Made by a program: the position numbers and the translations under genes. Under the pieces are notes generated by a model. The model was given only the letters and a program-made list of their open reading frames with translations. It made no database searches and had not been told where the DNA came from. A stretch of DNA of 64,000 nucleotides from Winogradskyella aurantiaca (GTDB lineage Bacteria; Bacteroidota; Bacteroidia; Flavobacteriales; Flavobacteriaceae): assembly GCF_003362725.1 (NCBI RefSeq), contig NZ_QKTV01000002.1, positions 248,001-312,000 of the forward strand, read 5' to 3'. Positions 48,084-56,586 of this stretch are shown piece after piece (within the stretch, counting starts at the first letter, position 1; every line of letters starts with the position of its first letter).

Positions 48084-48464
48084 TTACTTAAGCTCAACTT
48101 CAGCTCCTGCTTCTTCTAATGAAGATTTTAATCCTTCAGCTTCATCTTTAGAAACACCTTCTTTGATAGCGCTTGGTGCGTCATCAACTAGAGCTTTTGC
48201 ATCTTTTAATCCTAAACCAGTTAATTCCTTAACTAATTTTACTACTGCTAATTTAGATCCTCCTGGAGCTTTAAGAATTACATCAAATTCTGTTTGCTCT
48301 TCAGCGGCTTCTCCACCACCAGCAGCACCGCCACCAGCAGCTACAGCTACTGCAGCAGCAGCAGGCTCGATACCATATTCTTCTTTTAAAATATCTGCTA
48401 ATTCGTTAACCTCCTTAACAGTTAAATTAACTAATTGTTCTGCGAAATCTTTTAAATCTGCCAT
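48084..48464 (-). CDS. rplL: 50S ribosomal protein bL12
   Basis: 126 residues: N-terminal dimerisation helices, an Ala/Gly-rich hinge ([18 protein letters not shown]) and the C-terminal factor-binding domain with [19 protein letters not shown]-like and [15 protein letters not shown] sequences. It recruits translation factors to the ribosomal stalk. Confidence 0.97.
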   Translation of the reverse strand: MADLKDFAEQLVNLTVKEVNELADILKEEYGIEPAAAAVAVAAGGGAAGGGEAAEEQTEFDVILKAPGGSKLAVVKLVKELTGLGLKDAKALVDDAPSAIKEGVSKDEAEGLKSSLEEAGAEVELK

Positions 48465-48505
48465 TTTTCTATCGTTTTATAAAGTGTGTGTGTTTATTTA
48501 AATTT

Positions 48506-49027
48506 TTATCCTTCCTTTTCAGAAAGTGTTTTAATAATACCCGCTAATTTTCCACCTCCAGATTGAAGTGCTGAAATAACATTCTTAGCAGGCGATTGTA
48601 ATAATCCAATGATCTCTCCAAGAAGTTCTTCTTTAGATTTGATATCTACTAGAGCGTCTAATTGTTCATCTCCTATGTAGATTGATTCTTCTATAAAAGC
48701 ACCTTTAAGTAGAGGTCTCTCAGATTTTTTACGGAATGCCTTAATTACTTTAGCAGGTGCATTACCTGTCTCAGAATACATTACCGAAGTATTACCTTTA
48801 AGAGTTGTTGGTAAGTCACCGAAATCCTTTTCAGAGGCTTCCATAGCCTTTTCTAAAAGGGTATTCTTTACCACTGCCAAACTAACGTTGGCTTTGAAAC
48901 AAGCACGTCTTAAGTTTGTAGTGTCAACCGCATTTAATCCAGAGATATCTGTCAAATAGATATTTGTATTATCTGCTAACTGTGCAGTCAACTCTTCAAT
49001 TACCAATGATTTTTCTTCTCTTGTCAT
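48506..49027 (-). CDS. rplJ: 50S ribosomal protein uL10
   Basis: 173 residues: the 23S-binding N-terminal domain (YLTDISGLNAVDTTNLRR, VVKNTLLEKAM) and the C-terminal helices that bind bL12. It forms the stalk base. In the order rplK-rplA-rplJ-rplL. Confidence 0.97.
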   Translation of the reverse strand: MTREEKSLVIEELTAQLADNTNIYLTDISGLNAVDTTNLRRACFKANVSLAVVKNTLLEKAMEASEKDFGDLPTTLKGNTSVMYSETGNAPAKVIKAFRKKSERPLLKGAFIEESIYIGDEQLDALVDIKSKEELLGEIIGLLQSPAKNVISALQSGGGKLAGIIKTLSEKEG

Positions 49028-49042
49028 TTTTAATAAAGTTTA

Positions 49043-49735
49043 CTACGAGTTAATTTTTGGATCAATTGCAATACTAGGACTCATAGTACTCGATAAGAAG
49101 ATACTCTTAACATAAGTTCCTTTAGCCGCAGTCGGCTTCAACTTCATTAAGGTAGAAAGTAGTTCATTAGCATTACCTACTAGCTTTTCAGCAGTAAAAG
49201 ATGCTTTTCCAATTGGAGCATGAACAATTCCTGTTTTATCAACTTTAAAGTCTATTTTACCAGCTTTAACTTCTTTAACCGCTTTAGCGACATCCATCGT
49301 TACAGTACCAGTTTTAGGGTTAGGCATTAAACCTCTAGGACCTAAAATTCTTCCTAAAGGACCTAATTTACCCATGATACTTGGCATGGTTACGATAACG
49401 TCTACATCGGTCCAACCGTCTTTAATTTTCTGAAGATACTCGTCTAATCCCACATAATCAGCTCCCGCTTCTTTAGCGTCGGCTTCTTTATCTGGAGTTA
49501 CTAAGGCTAATACCTTCATATCTTTACCTGTTCCGTGAGGTAGTGAAACTACTCCACGTACCATTTGATTAGCTTTTCTTGGATCCACACCTAATCTTAC
49601 GGCGATATCCACAGATGCATCAAACTTTGTATAGGTAATTTCTTTAAGTAAAGAAGATGCTTCTTCTAACGAATAAAGCTTGTTCTTATCTACTTTACTT
49701 CTAGCTTCCTTTTGTTTTTTTGTTACTCTTGCCAT
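49043..49735 (-). CDS. rplA: 50S ribosomal protein uL1
   Basis: 230 residues: includes [36 protein letters not shown] and [10 protein letters not shown], typical of uL1 at the E-site stalk. It is also a translational repressor of its operon in some bacteria. Confidence 0.97.
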   Translation of the reverse strand: MARVTKKQKEARSKVDKNKLYSLEEASSLLKEITYTKFDASVDIAVRLGVDPRKANQMVRGVVSLPHGTGKDMKVLALVTPDKEADAKEAGADYVGLDEYLQKIKDGWTDVDVIVTMPSIMGKLGPLGRILGPRGLMPNPKTGTVTMDVAKAVKEVKAGKIDFKVDKTGIVHAPIGKASFTAEKLVGNANELLSTLMKLKPTAAKGTYVKSIFLSSTMSPSIAIDPKINS

Positions 49736-49745
49736 TTCAAAAAAA

Positions 49746-50186
49746 TTATTTTGGAGCTTCTCCTCCTCTTACAGTGATACCCATCGATCTTGCAGTACCT
49801 GCAACCATTTTCATTGCAGATTCTACAGTAAATGCATTTAAATCCTGCATTTTGTCCTCAGCAATAGTCTTTACTTGATCCCAAGTGACTTTTGCAACTT
49901 TTTTTCGGTTTGGTTCACCAGATCCCTTCTTTACTTTGGCCGCTTCTAATAATTGTACTGCTGCTGGTGGGGTCTTGATCACGAATTCAAAAGACTTGTC
50001 TTTGTAAACTGAGATCACCACAGGTAAAACTTTACCTGGTTTATCCTGGGTTCTTGCATTAAACTGCTTACAGAACTCCATGATATTAACTCCAGCGGCA
50101 CCTAAAGCGGGTCCAACCGGTGGCGAAGGATTCGCTGCACCTCCCCGAACTTGTAACTTAACTACTTTGTCTAGTTCTTTTGCCAT
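49746..50186 (-). CDS. rplK: 50S ribosomal protein uL11
   Basis: 146 residues: [20 protein letters not shown] at the N terminus and the C-terminal RNA-binding domain around [18 protein letters not shown]. It binds the GTPase-associated centre of 23S rRNA. Ends in a TVRGGEAPK tail. Confidence 0.97.
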   Translation of the reverse strand: MAKELDKVVKLQVRGGAANPSPPVGPALGAAGVNIMEFCKQFNARTQDKPGKVLPVVISVYKDKSFEFVIKTPPAAVQLLEAAKVKKGSGEPNRKKVAKVTWDQVKTIAEDKMQDLNAFTVESAMKMVAGTARSMGITVRGGEAPK

Positions 50187-50255
50187 TTTAAAAAAATTTT
50201 GCGCTCTACATTTTTGGAAGCCATGTACAGCACTGATCTATAATTGTAACAATTA

Positions 50256-50813
50256 TTATACTTTTTCAACTTGCATATAGCTCAACTCTAATGGTGTCTT
50301 TCTCCCAAAGATCTTAACCATTACTTCTAGCTTACGCTTTTCTTCATTTATCTTTTCAATCGTTCCATCAAACCCATTAAATGGACCGTCAATTACCTTA
50401 ACAGTCTCACCCATGGTAAATGGAATAGCTATATTAGCATCTGCCTGAAGTGATAACTCATCAACTTTACCCAACATTCTGTTTACTTCAGACGCTCTTA
50501 ATGGTACAGGATCACCCCCTTTTGTTTCACCTAAAAATCCAATAACATTGGTTATTGATTTGATGATATGAGGAATCTCACCACTAAGATTGGCTTTTAT
50601 CATAATGTATCCAGGAAAGTAAACACGCTCTTTGTTAATTTTCTTTCCATTACGGATTTGAACCACTTTTTCAGTAGGAACCAATACTTCATCTACAAAA
50701 TCCTGTAACTCTAATCTTGAAATTTCATTCTCGATATAGTTTTTGATTTTGTTCTCCTGACCACTTACAGCCCTAACAACATACCACTTTTTATTATCGT
50801 TACTTTCAGCCAT
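50256..50813 (-). CDS. nusG: Transcription termination/antitermination protein NusG
   Basis: 185 residues. NGN domain (WYVVRAVSGQENKIK, VYFPGYIMIKANL) and C-terminal KOW domain (GETVKVIDGPFNGFDGTIEKI). It binds RNA polymerase and couples it to ribosomes or Rho. Directly downstream of secE, 7 bp away, as in most bacteria. Confidence 0.97.
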   Translation of the reverse strand: MAESNDNKKWYVVRAVSGQENKIKNYIENEISRLELQDFVDEVLVPTEKVVQIRNGKKINKERVYFPGYIMIKANLSGEIPHIIKSITNVIGFLGETKGGDPVPLRASEVNRMLGKVDELSLQADANIAIPFTMGETVKVIDGPFNGFDGTIEKINEEKRKLEVMVKIFGRKTPLELSYMQVEKV

Positions 50814-50820
50814 GTGTTGC

Positions 50821-51015
50821 TTAACTTAAAAGATCAAAATAGATTTCAACTACTCTACTAAAAACTGTATCCACACCCCAAATGGCCAATGAAAAAAGAA
50901 TTGAAAAAACTGCAACCATAACAGTTAAACGCTGAGCCTCTGTCCAAGGTGTCCAGGTAACATGGTTTCTTAATTCTTCAAATGAATCTTTTACGTATGA
51001 TATTAATCCTGCCAT
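50821..51015 (-). CDS. secE: Preprotein translocase subunit SecE
   Basis: 64 residues from the ATG at 51015 (MAGLISYVKDSFEELRNH); an open frame reaching further up runs into the tRNA-Trp gene, so it was not used. The segment HVTWTPWTEAQ is the amphipathic helix, and one membrane helix follows (VMVAVFSILFSLAIWGVD). It clamps SecY. Confidence 0.93.
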   Translation of the reverse strand: MAGLISYVKDSFEELRNHVTWTPWTEAQRLTVMVAVFSILFSLAIWGVDTVFSRVVEIYFDLLS

Positions 51016-51048
51016 TTTTTTAAAAATAAATTGAGCTTGAATACTTAG

Positions 51049-51121
51049 CACGGGTTGAGAGACTCGAACTCCCGACACCTGGTTTTGGAGACCAGTGCTC
51101 TACCAACTGAGCTAAACCCGT
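51049..51121 (-). tRNA. tRNA-Trp (CCA)
   Basis: 73 nt. Acceptor ACGGGTT pairs with AACCCGT, discriminator G. The anticodon loop reads CTCCAAA, giving CCA for Trp. D-loop AGCTCAGTTGGTAGAGC and T-loop TTCGAGTC are normal. No CCA end is encoded. Confidence 0.95.
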
Positions 51122-51132
51122 AAACATAAATC

Positions 51133-51159
51133 AAGGCACTCCATAAAATGGAGTACCTT
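51133..51159 (-). other. Hairpin between tuf and tRNA-Trp
   Basis: AAGG-C-ACTCCAT pairs with ATGGAGT-A-CCTT, loop AAA, with one mismatch. No U-run; likely an RNA-processing signal rather than a terminator. Confidence 0.5.
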
Positions 51160-51181
51160 AATCTATATTAAATTCTATTGT

Positions 51182-52369
51182 TTAGTCTAAAATTTCAGTT
51201 ACCTGACCAGCACCCACTGTACGACCACCTTCACGAATCGCGAAACGTAAACCAACGTTCATTGCGATTGGCTGAATAAGATCAACAGTAATAGTAAGGT
51301 TATCACCAGGCATTACCATTTCAACACCATCAGGTAAAGCAATGTTACCAGTTACGTCAGTTGTACGTACGTAGAACTGCGGACGGTAGTTGTTGTGGAA
51401 TGGTGTGTGACGACCACCTTCTTCTTTCTTAAGGATATAAACCTCAGCTTTGAATTTTTGGTGTGGTGTTACAGAACCAGGCTTAGTAATTACCATACCT
51501 CTAGAGATTTGAGTTTTCTCAATACCTCTTAATAAGATACCAGCGTTATCACCAGCTTCACCTCTATCAAGGATCTGACGGAACATTTCAATACCAGTAA
51601 TAGTAGAAGTTAATTTCTCAGCTCCCATACCAATGATTTCAACAGGATCACCAGTCATGGCAACACCAGTTTCTATACGACCAGTGGCAACAGTACCACG
51701 ACCAGTAATAGAGAATACATCTTCGATAGGCATTAAGAAAGGCTTATCCATATCTCTTACAGGCTCTTCAATCCAAGAATCAACAGCTTCCATTAGCTCT
51801 AATACTGTATCAACCCACTTTTGCTCACCGTTAAGTGCACCTAAAGCAGATCCAGCGATTACAGGTCCGTTATCACCATCGTACTCATAGAAGTTTAATA
51901 AATCTCTAACTTCCATGTCTACTAATTCTAATAACTCCTCATCGTCAACCATATCCACTTTGTTTAAGAATACAACGATTCTTGGGATACCTACCTGACG
52001 ACCTAATAAGATGTGCTCGCGAGTTTGTGGCATTGGACCATCAGTTGCAGCAACAACTAAAATAGCACCATCCATCTGAGCAGCACCAGTTACCATGTTC
52101 TTAACGTAATCCGCGTGACCTGGACAGTCAACGTGCGCATAGTGACGGTTAGCAGTTTGATATTCAACGTGAGACGTATTAATTGTAATACCTCTTTCTT
52201 TTTCTTCTGGTGCATTATCGATTTGATCGAAATCTTTTGCCTCAGACAATCCTGCGTCAGCTAACACCTTAGTGATAGCAGCAGTTAAGGTAGTTTTACC
52301 GTGATCTACGTGTCCAATTGTACCTATATTAAGGTGTGGTTTTGAACGATCGAAAGTTGCCTTTGCCAT
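51182..52369 (-). CDS. tuf: Elongation factor Tu
   Basis: 395 residues. G motifs are [10 protein letters not shown] (G1), [10 protein letters not shown] (G3) and [10 protein letters not shown] (G4), with [12 protein letters not shown] (switch I). It delivers aminoacyl-tRNA to the ribosome. It sits between tRNA-Thr and tRNA-Trp, the usual order for this operon. Confidence 0.98.
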   Translation of the reverse strand: MAKATFDRSKPHLNIGTIGHVDHGKTTLTAAITKVLADAGLSEAKDFDQIDNAPEEKERGITINTSHVEYQTANRHYAHVDCPGHADYVKNMVTGAAQMDGAILVVAATDGPMPQTREHILLGRQVGIPRIVVFLNKVDMVDDEELLELVDMEVRDLLNFYEYDGDNGPVIAGSALGALNGEQKWVDTVLELMEAVDSWIEEPVRDMDKPFLMPIEDVFSITGRGTVATGRIETGVAMTGDPVEIIGMGAEKLTSTITGIEMFRQILDRGEAGDNAGILLRGIEKTQISRGMVITKPGSVTPHQKFKAEVYILKKEEGGRHTPFHNNYRPQFYVRTTDVTGNIALPDGVEMVMPGDNLTITVDLIQPIAMNVGLRFAIREGGRTVGAGQVTEILD

Positions 52370-52419
52370 TTTTAATTTATTTTATCTTATTTAATATTAG
52401 TGTTTACATTTATAAGTAG

Positions 52420-52491
52420 AGCCAATGACGAGATTTGAACTCGTGACCTCTTCCTTACCAAGGAAACGCTCTACCCCTGAGCTACACCGGC
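52420..52491 (-). tRNA. tRNA-Thr (GGT)
   Basis: 72 nt. Acceptor GCCGGTG / CATTGGC with two G-U pairs. The anticodon loop TTGGTAA gives GGT, Thr. Discriminator T. Confidence 0.94.
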
Positions 52492-52526
52492 GTAAAGTGT
52501 TTAACATTTTACCCCTCAATGAAGCG

Positions 52527-52550
52527 CAAAAACCCTGCCTTCGCAGGAAA
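52527..52550 (-). terminator. Possible terminator or processing hairpin
   Basis: CCTGC / GCAGG stem with loop GAAG on the minus strand, then GTTTTTG, between tRNA-Gly and tRNA-Thr(GGT). Because tuf follows it must be read through or be a processing site. Confidence 0.4.
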
Positions 52551-52555
52551 ATTTG

Positions 52556-52628
52556 AGCGGGAGACCGGGTTCGAACCGGCGACATTCAGCTTGGAAGGCT
52601 GACGCTCTACCAACTGAGCTACTCCCGC
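52556..52628 (-). tRNA. tRNA-Gly (TCC)
   Basis: 73 nt. Acceptor GCGGGAG / CTCCCGC. Anticodon loop CTTCCAA gives TCC, Gly. Discriminator T. Confidence 0.95.
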
Positions 52629-52652
52629 AATATTTAATCCAAAAAATTTATG

Positions 52653-52735
52653 TGGGGAGAGCAGGATTCGAACCTGCGAAGTCGAAAGACAACGGAGTTA
52701 CAGTCCGTCCCATTTGGCCGCTCTGGAATCTCCCC
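52653..52735 (-). tRNA. tRNA-Tyr (GTA)
   Basis: 83 nt with the long variable arm of type II tRNAs. Acceptor GGGGAGA / TCTCCCC, discriminator A. Anticodon loop CTGTAAC gives GTA, Tyr. Confidence 0.95.
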
Positions 52736-52765
52736 AATAAACTTTAATATTTTTAAGAACTTAAG

Positions 52766-52839
52766 AGCCGATAGAGGGACTCGAACCCACGACCTGCTGA
52801 TTACAAATCAGCTGCTCTAGCCAGCTGAGCTATATCGGC
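52766..52839 (-). tRNA. tRNA-Thr (TGT)
   Basis: 74 nt. Acceptor GCCGATA / TATCGGC. Anticodon loop TTTGTAA gives TGT, Thr. It is the first gene of the tRNA-tuf-rpo operon. Confidence 0.95.
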
Positions 52840-52871
52840 TTTTTCTACCTTTTTAAACTAAAAAATTAGCA

Positions 52872-52899
52872 TAAAAAAGTCCGCTATTTCTAACGGACT
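52872..52899 (-). terminator. hpf terminator overlapping the operon start
   Basis: AGTCCG / CGGACT stem followed by TTTTTT on the minus strand, 52 bp after the hpf stop. It begins 2 bp beyond the -7 box of the next promoter, so it must lie in or at the start of the new transcript. Confidence 0.7.
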
Positions 52900-52900
52900 G

Positions 52901-52929
52901 CAAATGTAGTGTTTTATTTTTTTAATCAA
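52901..52929 (-). promoter_or_regulatory. Promoter of the tRNA-tuf-secE-rpl-rpo operon
   Basis: Reading leftward: TTG (52929-52927), exactly 18 nt, then TACATTTG (52908-52901), a full match to the flavobacterial promoter. First gene is tRNA-Thr(TGT) at 52839. Confidence 0.8.
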
Positions 52930-52950
52930 AACAATTTCTAGAAATTTTTC

Positions 52951-53253
52951 CTAGAGATACGATCGGAGTTTTTGTTTTCGTTTTTTTAGTTGGCGCTCCA
53001 GACTTGAAGCGGCAATATCAGCTCCTTCTTCAAACGATTTACATTGTTTTTTTACAACGAAACTATCCCCTGGCACTTTTAATCGCGCTTCAAATAATTT
53101 ATTCTCTTTATCACTGGTATTTTCAACCTTTAAATATACATCAGATTCGATGATCTTATCATAAAACAACTCCAGCTTATCCAGACGCCTCTGAATAAAG
53201 TCGAGTAATTTTTTGTCTGCCACAAAATTTACAGATTGTGTGTTTACCTTCAT
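52951..53253 (-). CDS. hpf: Ribosome hibernation promoting factor (short HPF/RaiA family)
   Basis: 100 residues, the short form. The N-terminal strand-helix layout with KVNTQSVNFVADKKLLDFI, LDKLELFYDKI and a basic end (KKRKQKLRSY) is that of HPF, which binds the decoding centre of idle ribosomes and promotes 100S dimers. It follows the Xer-type gene by 26 bp, so they probably form one transcript. Confidence 0.9.
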   Translation of the reverse strand: MKVNTQSVNFVADKKLLDFIQRRLDKLELFYDKIIESDVYLKVENTSDKENKLFEARLKVPGDSFVVKKQCKSFEEGADIAASSLERQLKKRKQKLRSYL

Positions 53254-53279
53254 TCGACTTTGTTTTGGTTAGACAGTTA

Positions 53280-54164
53280 TTATTGGTTCCTTGGATGTGA
53301 CCTGTTGTAGGCCTTTTTTAATTCTGCTATACTATTATGTGTATATACTTGCGTAGCTGCTAAACTAGCATGACCTAGCAATTCTTTTACCGAGTTAATA
53401 TCAGCCCCCTCATTTAACAAGTGTGTAGCAAACGAATGCCTAAGCACATGAGGGCTGCATTTTAACTTCGATGAAGCTCTACTAAAATACTTATTAATTA
53501 TTCGGTAAACAAGCATTTCATAAATTTTAGCCCCTTTCTCAGTAATGAAAAGCGCCTCTGAATCAGCAAGTTCTACTCCAGCTCTTAAATCGATATAACT
53601 CTTAAGTGTCCCACTTACCGATGGTATTAACGGGATTATACGCTCTTTGTTACGTTTACCAAGAACTTTAATTGTGCTATTTGACCAGTTGATATCTTTA
53701 AGCTTTAGATCTACAAGTTCGATCCTCCTAATACCAGTGCTGTAAAACAATTCGACAATAGCTTTATCTCTTATGGAAACAAAATCATACTCCTTAGATA
53801 ATGCATCTAAAACTTGTATCATCTCAGATTTTGAAAATGGAATTTGAACTGTTTTTTCAACCTTGAGGGCCTTATGCTTTTTCAAAGGATTAACTTTACA
53901 GCGTTCAATCTTAATCAAGAATTTGAAATACGAATTAAGACTGGATACTTTTCTGTTAATAGAACGATTACTAATTCCCGAATTCACCATATCAATAATC
54001 CAGGATCTGATATCACCATATATAATGGTATCAGGTCTATTAAAAGTATCCTCAGTTATAAATATTTTAAAAGATTCCAGATCTTTCTTATAGGCCTTTA
54101 CGGTATGAACAGAATAATGCTTTTCTAATTCCAGATAATTTATAAAAGCCTCAAGATCATTCAT
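53280..54164 (-). CDS. xerC: Tyrosine recombinase, XerC/XerD type
   Basis: 294 residues, as in chromosomal Xer. SAM-like N-terminal domain (1-90) and catalytic domain. The R-H-x-x-R-H-Y set shows as GIRRIEL (Arg), HVLRHSF (His, Arg), GHAS (His) and the tyrosine in ATQVYTH. It resolves chromosome dimers at dif. The gene is next to hpf and rpsU, a housekeeping place, so it is not a mobile-element integrase. Whether it pairs with another Xer is not shown here. Confidence 0.9.
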   Translation of the reverse strand: MNDLEAFINYLELEKHYSVHTVKAYKKDLESFKIFITEDTFNRPDTIIYGDIRSWIIDMVNSGISNRSINRKVSSLNSYFKFLIKIERCKVNPLKKHKALKVEKTVQIPFSKSEMIQVLDALSKEYDFVSIRDKAIVELFYSTGIRRIELVDLKLKDINWSNSTIKVLGKRNKERIIPLIPSVSGTLKSYIDLRAGVELADSEALFITEKGAKIYEMLVYRIINKYFSRASSKLKCSPHVLRHSFATHLLNEGADINSVKELLGHASLAATQVYTHNSIAELKKAYNRSHPRNQ

Positions 54165-54200
54165 AGTTCTAAATTACTACTTTATTAGATAAAATAAGAG

Positions 54201-54229
54201 CAAAAAAAATCCCACCGTTTGGTGGGATT
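54201..54229 (-). terminator. rpsU terminator
   Basis: AATCCCACC / GGTGGGATT stem with 4-nt loop, then TTTTTTG on the minus strand; 20 bp after the rpsU stop. Confidence 0.88.
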
Positions 54230-54248
54230 CTATATCTATATTCAAGTC

Positions 54249-54443
54249 TTATAGATTCTCTTGATCTCTTAATCCTTGGATGTATTGTGCCTTTTGAATC
54301 TGAGCTCTTCTCTTTACAGAAGGTTTAGTAAACTGCTTACGAGTCTGTAACTGACGCTTAGTTCCAGTTTTGTCAAACTTTCTCTTGTAACGTTTCAGCG
54401 CTCTATCTATATTTTCTCCTTCTTTTATTGGTATTATTAACAT
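54249..54443 (-). CDS. rpsU: 30S ribosomal protein bS21
   Basis: 64 residues, highly basic, with EGENIDRALKRYKRKFDKTG at the N terminus and QTRKQFTKPSVKRRAQIQKA in the middle, typical of bS21. The start is fixed by an unusually strong Shine-Dalgarno sequence (GGGAGG, 9 nt upstream), which most genes in this window lack. In the Bacteroidota the ribosome's anti-SD is covered by bS21, so an SD on rpsU allows bS21-poor ribosomes to make more bS21. It has its own promoter and terminator. Confidence 0.95.
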   Translation of the reverse strand: MLIIPIKEGENIDRALKRYKRKFDKTGTKRQLQTRKQFTKPSVKRRAQIQKAQYIQGLRDQENL

Positions 54444-54452
54444 AGACCTTAA

Positions 54453-54460
54453 CCTCCCTT
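54453..54460 (-). promoter_or_regulatory. Strong Shine-Dalgarno of rpsU
   Basis: The minus strand reads AAGGGAGG then a 9-nt gap to the ATG at 54443. This is a long anti-SD match, rare among genes in this window. Confidence 0.85.
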
Positions 54461-54478
54461 CTTTTAAATTTTGCGGTG

Positions 54479-54508
54479 CAAATATACTAACATATTATAA
54501 TTCTGCAA
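54479..54508 (-). promoter_or_regulatory. rpsU promoter
   Basis: TTG (54508-54506), exactly 19 nt, then TATATTTG (54486-54479), a full match to the flavobacterial consensus; 35 bp upstream of the ATG. Confidence 0.82.
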
Positions 54509-54523
54509 TCTAAATTCCAATTT

Positions 54524-55690
54524 TTATGTCGCTGGCTTATACGCCTTTTCATCCAATACCATTTTAGCAATGATTTCACGAAGAATCTCAGAAGTACCTC
54601 CACCTATAGGCCCCAACCTACTATCTCTGAGCATTCGAGCCAATGGATACTCTTCCATATAACCATAACCTCCTAAAAATTGAAGACACTGATAGATAAC
54701 ATCATCAGCCATTTTAGTGGATTGTAATTTAGACATGGTTGCTTCTTTAACCACATAATCTCCTTTGTCCAATCGTCCTGCCACATAATAATTAAACTGT
54801 TTGCAAATTTCCATTTGTGTTTCACAGTCTGCATAAGTATGTCTTAGGGCCTGAAATTTGTCGATACTGCGACCAAAAGCTGTTCGTTCACTCATGTACT
54901 GTTTGGCATATTCCAACGCGAACTCAGCTCGGGCATGTGCATTAACACCCATAATTAAACGTTCTAGAGCCAGATGTTGCATTAGATAAGGAAAGCCTTG
55001 ATTTTCTTCTCCCATTAATTGTGACGCAGGAACTTCAACATTATCAAAAGCTATTTCACCGGTATCTGAAGCGCGCCAACCCAGCTTATCGAGTTTAGTG
55101 GCAGATATACCAGGAGTATCTCTATCCATTATAAAGATGCTTATTCCTTTGTTTCCTAATTCGGGGCTTGTTTTGGCTGCTACGACCAAGTAATCACTAT
55201 AAACACCATTAGTTATAAATGTTTTAGACCCATTAATAACATAGGTATCCCCTTTTAATTCAGCCGTAGTCCTCATTCCCGCAACATCACTGCCGCCAAA
55301 TGGTTCTGTAATACATAAACAACCGATTAAATCACCAGAGATACTTTGAGCCAAGTATTTTTCCTTTATTGCTGGACTTCCTTCTTTATTGACATGTGTC
55401 ATGGCCAAGTAGGCATGTGCCCATATTGCTGCCGCAAATCCACCAGAATTAATGCGCTGTAATTCTTCTAGTAATATGATGGTGTAAAACAGATCTAAAT
55501 CCAGCCCACCAAATTCTTCTGGATAGGCTAAACCAAAGTAGCCCATATCTCCAAATTTCTTCCAGATAAATCGGTCTATTTCTCCCGTTTTCTCCCATTT
55601 CTCAATATGTGGACTCACTTCTTTAGACAGAAAGTCTCTTAGGCTTTCTCTAAACAGATTATGTTCTTCAGTAAAATATAAATGTGACAT
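54524..55690 (-). CDS. Acyl-CoA dehydrogenase
   Basis: 388 residues, full length. The flavoprotein oxidises the alpha-beta bond of acyl-CoA thioesters. Signatures are CLCITEPFGGSDVAGM in the middle domain and GGYGYMEEYPLARML with RDSRLGPIGGGTSEI in the C-terminal domain. The chain-length preference is not visible. A good -7 box (TATATTTG at 55724-55717) lies in the end of the upstream gene, so it probably has its own promoter. Confidence 0.93.
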   Translation of the reverse strand: MSHLYFTEEHNLFRESLRDFLSKEVSPHIEKWEKTGEIDRFIWKKFGDMGYFGLAYPEEFGGLDLDLFYTIILLEELQRINSGGFAAAIWAHAYLAMTHVNKEGSPAIKEKYLAQSISGDLIGCLCITEPFGGSDVAGMRTTAELKGDTYVINGSKTFITNGVYSDYLVVAAKTSPELGNKGISIFIMDRDTPGISATKLDKLGWRASDTGEIAFDNVEVPASQLMGEENQGFPYLMQHLALERLIMGVNAHARAEFALEYAKQYMSERTAFGRSIDKFQALRHTYADCETQMEICKQFNYYVAGRLDKGDYVVKEATMSKLQSTKMADDVIYQCLQFLGGYGYMEEYPLARMLRDSRLGPIGGGTSEILREIIAKMVLDEKAYKPAT

Positions 55691-55707
55691 GATTTGTGGG
55701 TAAATTT

Positions 55708-56571
55708 TCAGAATTGCAAATATAACCGAATCAAATTTATTTTTTTCTCAGGAAAATCTTCAATTTTTGTTAATTCTTCAATTCCCTTAATGCCTTCATG
55801 TAAAGTTCTGTACTCAATTATATTAAAGGCAAGCTCGTAGTCTATGTATGGAATTTGAACCAATTGGTCTCTTGATGCACTATTAATATTAAACTTTACC
55901 AAATCCCTTGGAGTTTTAACAGTATAGTAATTTAACAACCTAGTAATGGTTGAGTCCTTAAGACCATAAATCTCAGTTAATTCTATATCATCAGCAAAAC
56001 CGCCATCAAACTTACTTCTGTACTCAATAATGCGTTTGGATAAAGTAGGTCCAATACCATATATACCCTCCAACTGCCTAGCGGTAGCTTTATTTAGATC
56101 ATACTTGTCTTCATAGGTCTTTGGTATTGAGAACGCATCGTTATTGTATGATTTAGGTCGTTCTTTGGATATCCATTCAGGAAATTTAAAATAGGGGGCA
56201 ATACTATCCATCCATTCCTTTGATACGTCCGTTATTTTTTGAAACTCTTGCCTGGAATTGATCCATTTGTTCTGTGCCCTAAATGCATGAAGGGCATCAA
56301 TCTGCTCTAAAGTCATACCAAGTGTATATCCCTTGTAATCTGAAATATAATTTGGATTAAATGGGTAGAGTTTAAATTGGCTTTCTGCTTCTTTTAAAGC
56401 AGTTAAGGAATCTACTTCACGTCTCCATTCCTGAAGCTCTGGATTATCAAAATACTGCTTAGCCGACCTATTGTTACGCACAAAAGACCAAAGCTGTAGA
56501 CCTACTACAATTAGTACCAAAAGAAAAATCCCATTTCGCTGTTTTTTTGAAAAACGGAAATGGGATTTCAT
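55708..56571 (-). CDS. Helix-hairpin-helix protein, three repeats
   Basis: 287 residues. One N-terminal membrane helix (NGIFLLVLIVVGLQLWSFV, about 13-31). Three ComEA-like HhH units follow at about 75-115 (TLEQIDALHAFRAQNKW), 155-200 (NKATARQLEGIYGIGPTLSKRI) and 225-280 (NINSASRDQLVQIPYIDYELAF). Such units bind DNA non-specifically. It may take part in DNA uptake or be anchored in the membrane with another role. 15 bp after the symporter gene, so likely cotranscribed. Confidence 0.82.
   Translation of the reverse strand: MKSHFRFSKKQRNGIFLLVLIVVGLQLWSFVRNNRSAKQYFDNPELQEWRREVDSLTALKEAESQFKLYPFNPNYISDYKGYTLGMTLEQIDALHAFRAQNKWINSRQEFQKITDVSKEWMDSIAPYFKFPEWISKERPKSYNNDAFSIPKTYEDKYDLNKATARQLEGIYGIGPTLSKRIIEYRSKFDGGFADDIELTEIYGLKDSTITRLLNYYTVKTPRDLVKFNINSASRDQLVQIPYIDYELAFNIIEYRTLHEGIKGIEELTKIEDFPEKKINLIRLYLQF
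55717..55724 (-). promoter_or_regulatory. -7 box for the acyl-CoA dehydrogenase gene
   Basis: TATATTTG, followed by CAATTC, on the minus strand lies within the last codons of the HhH gene, 27 bp before the ATG at 55690. No suitable TTG was found upstream. Confidence 0.45.
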
Positions 56572-56586
56572 ACTATTTTAATTTTA

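Noticed and set aside
52397-52747. Open frames on both strands over the tRNA cluster
   Set aside because: They run across tRNA-Thr, tRNA-Gly and tRNA-Tyr; the RNA genes fully explain the sequence.
53280-54164. Tyrosine recombinase as sign of an integrated element
   Set aside because: It lies in a housekeeping context with hpf and rpsU, has Xer length, and no attachment-site repeats were seen at the nearby tRNAs.
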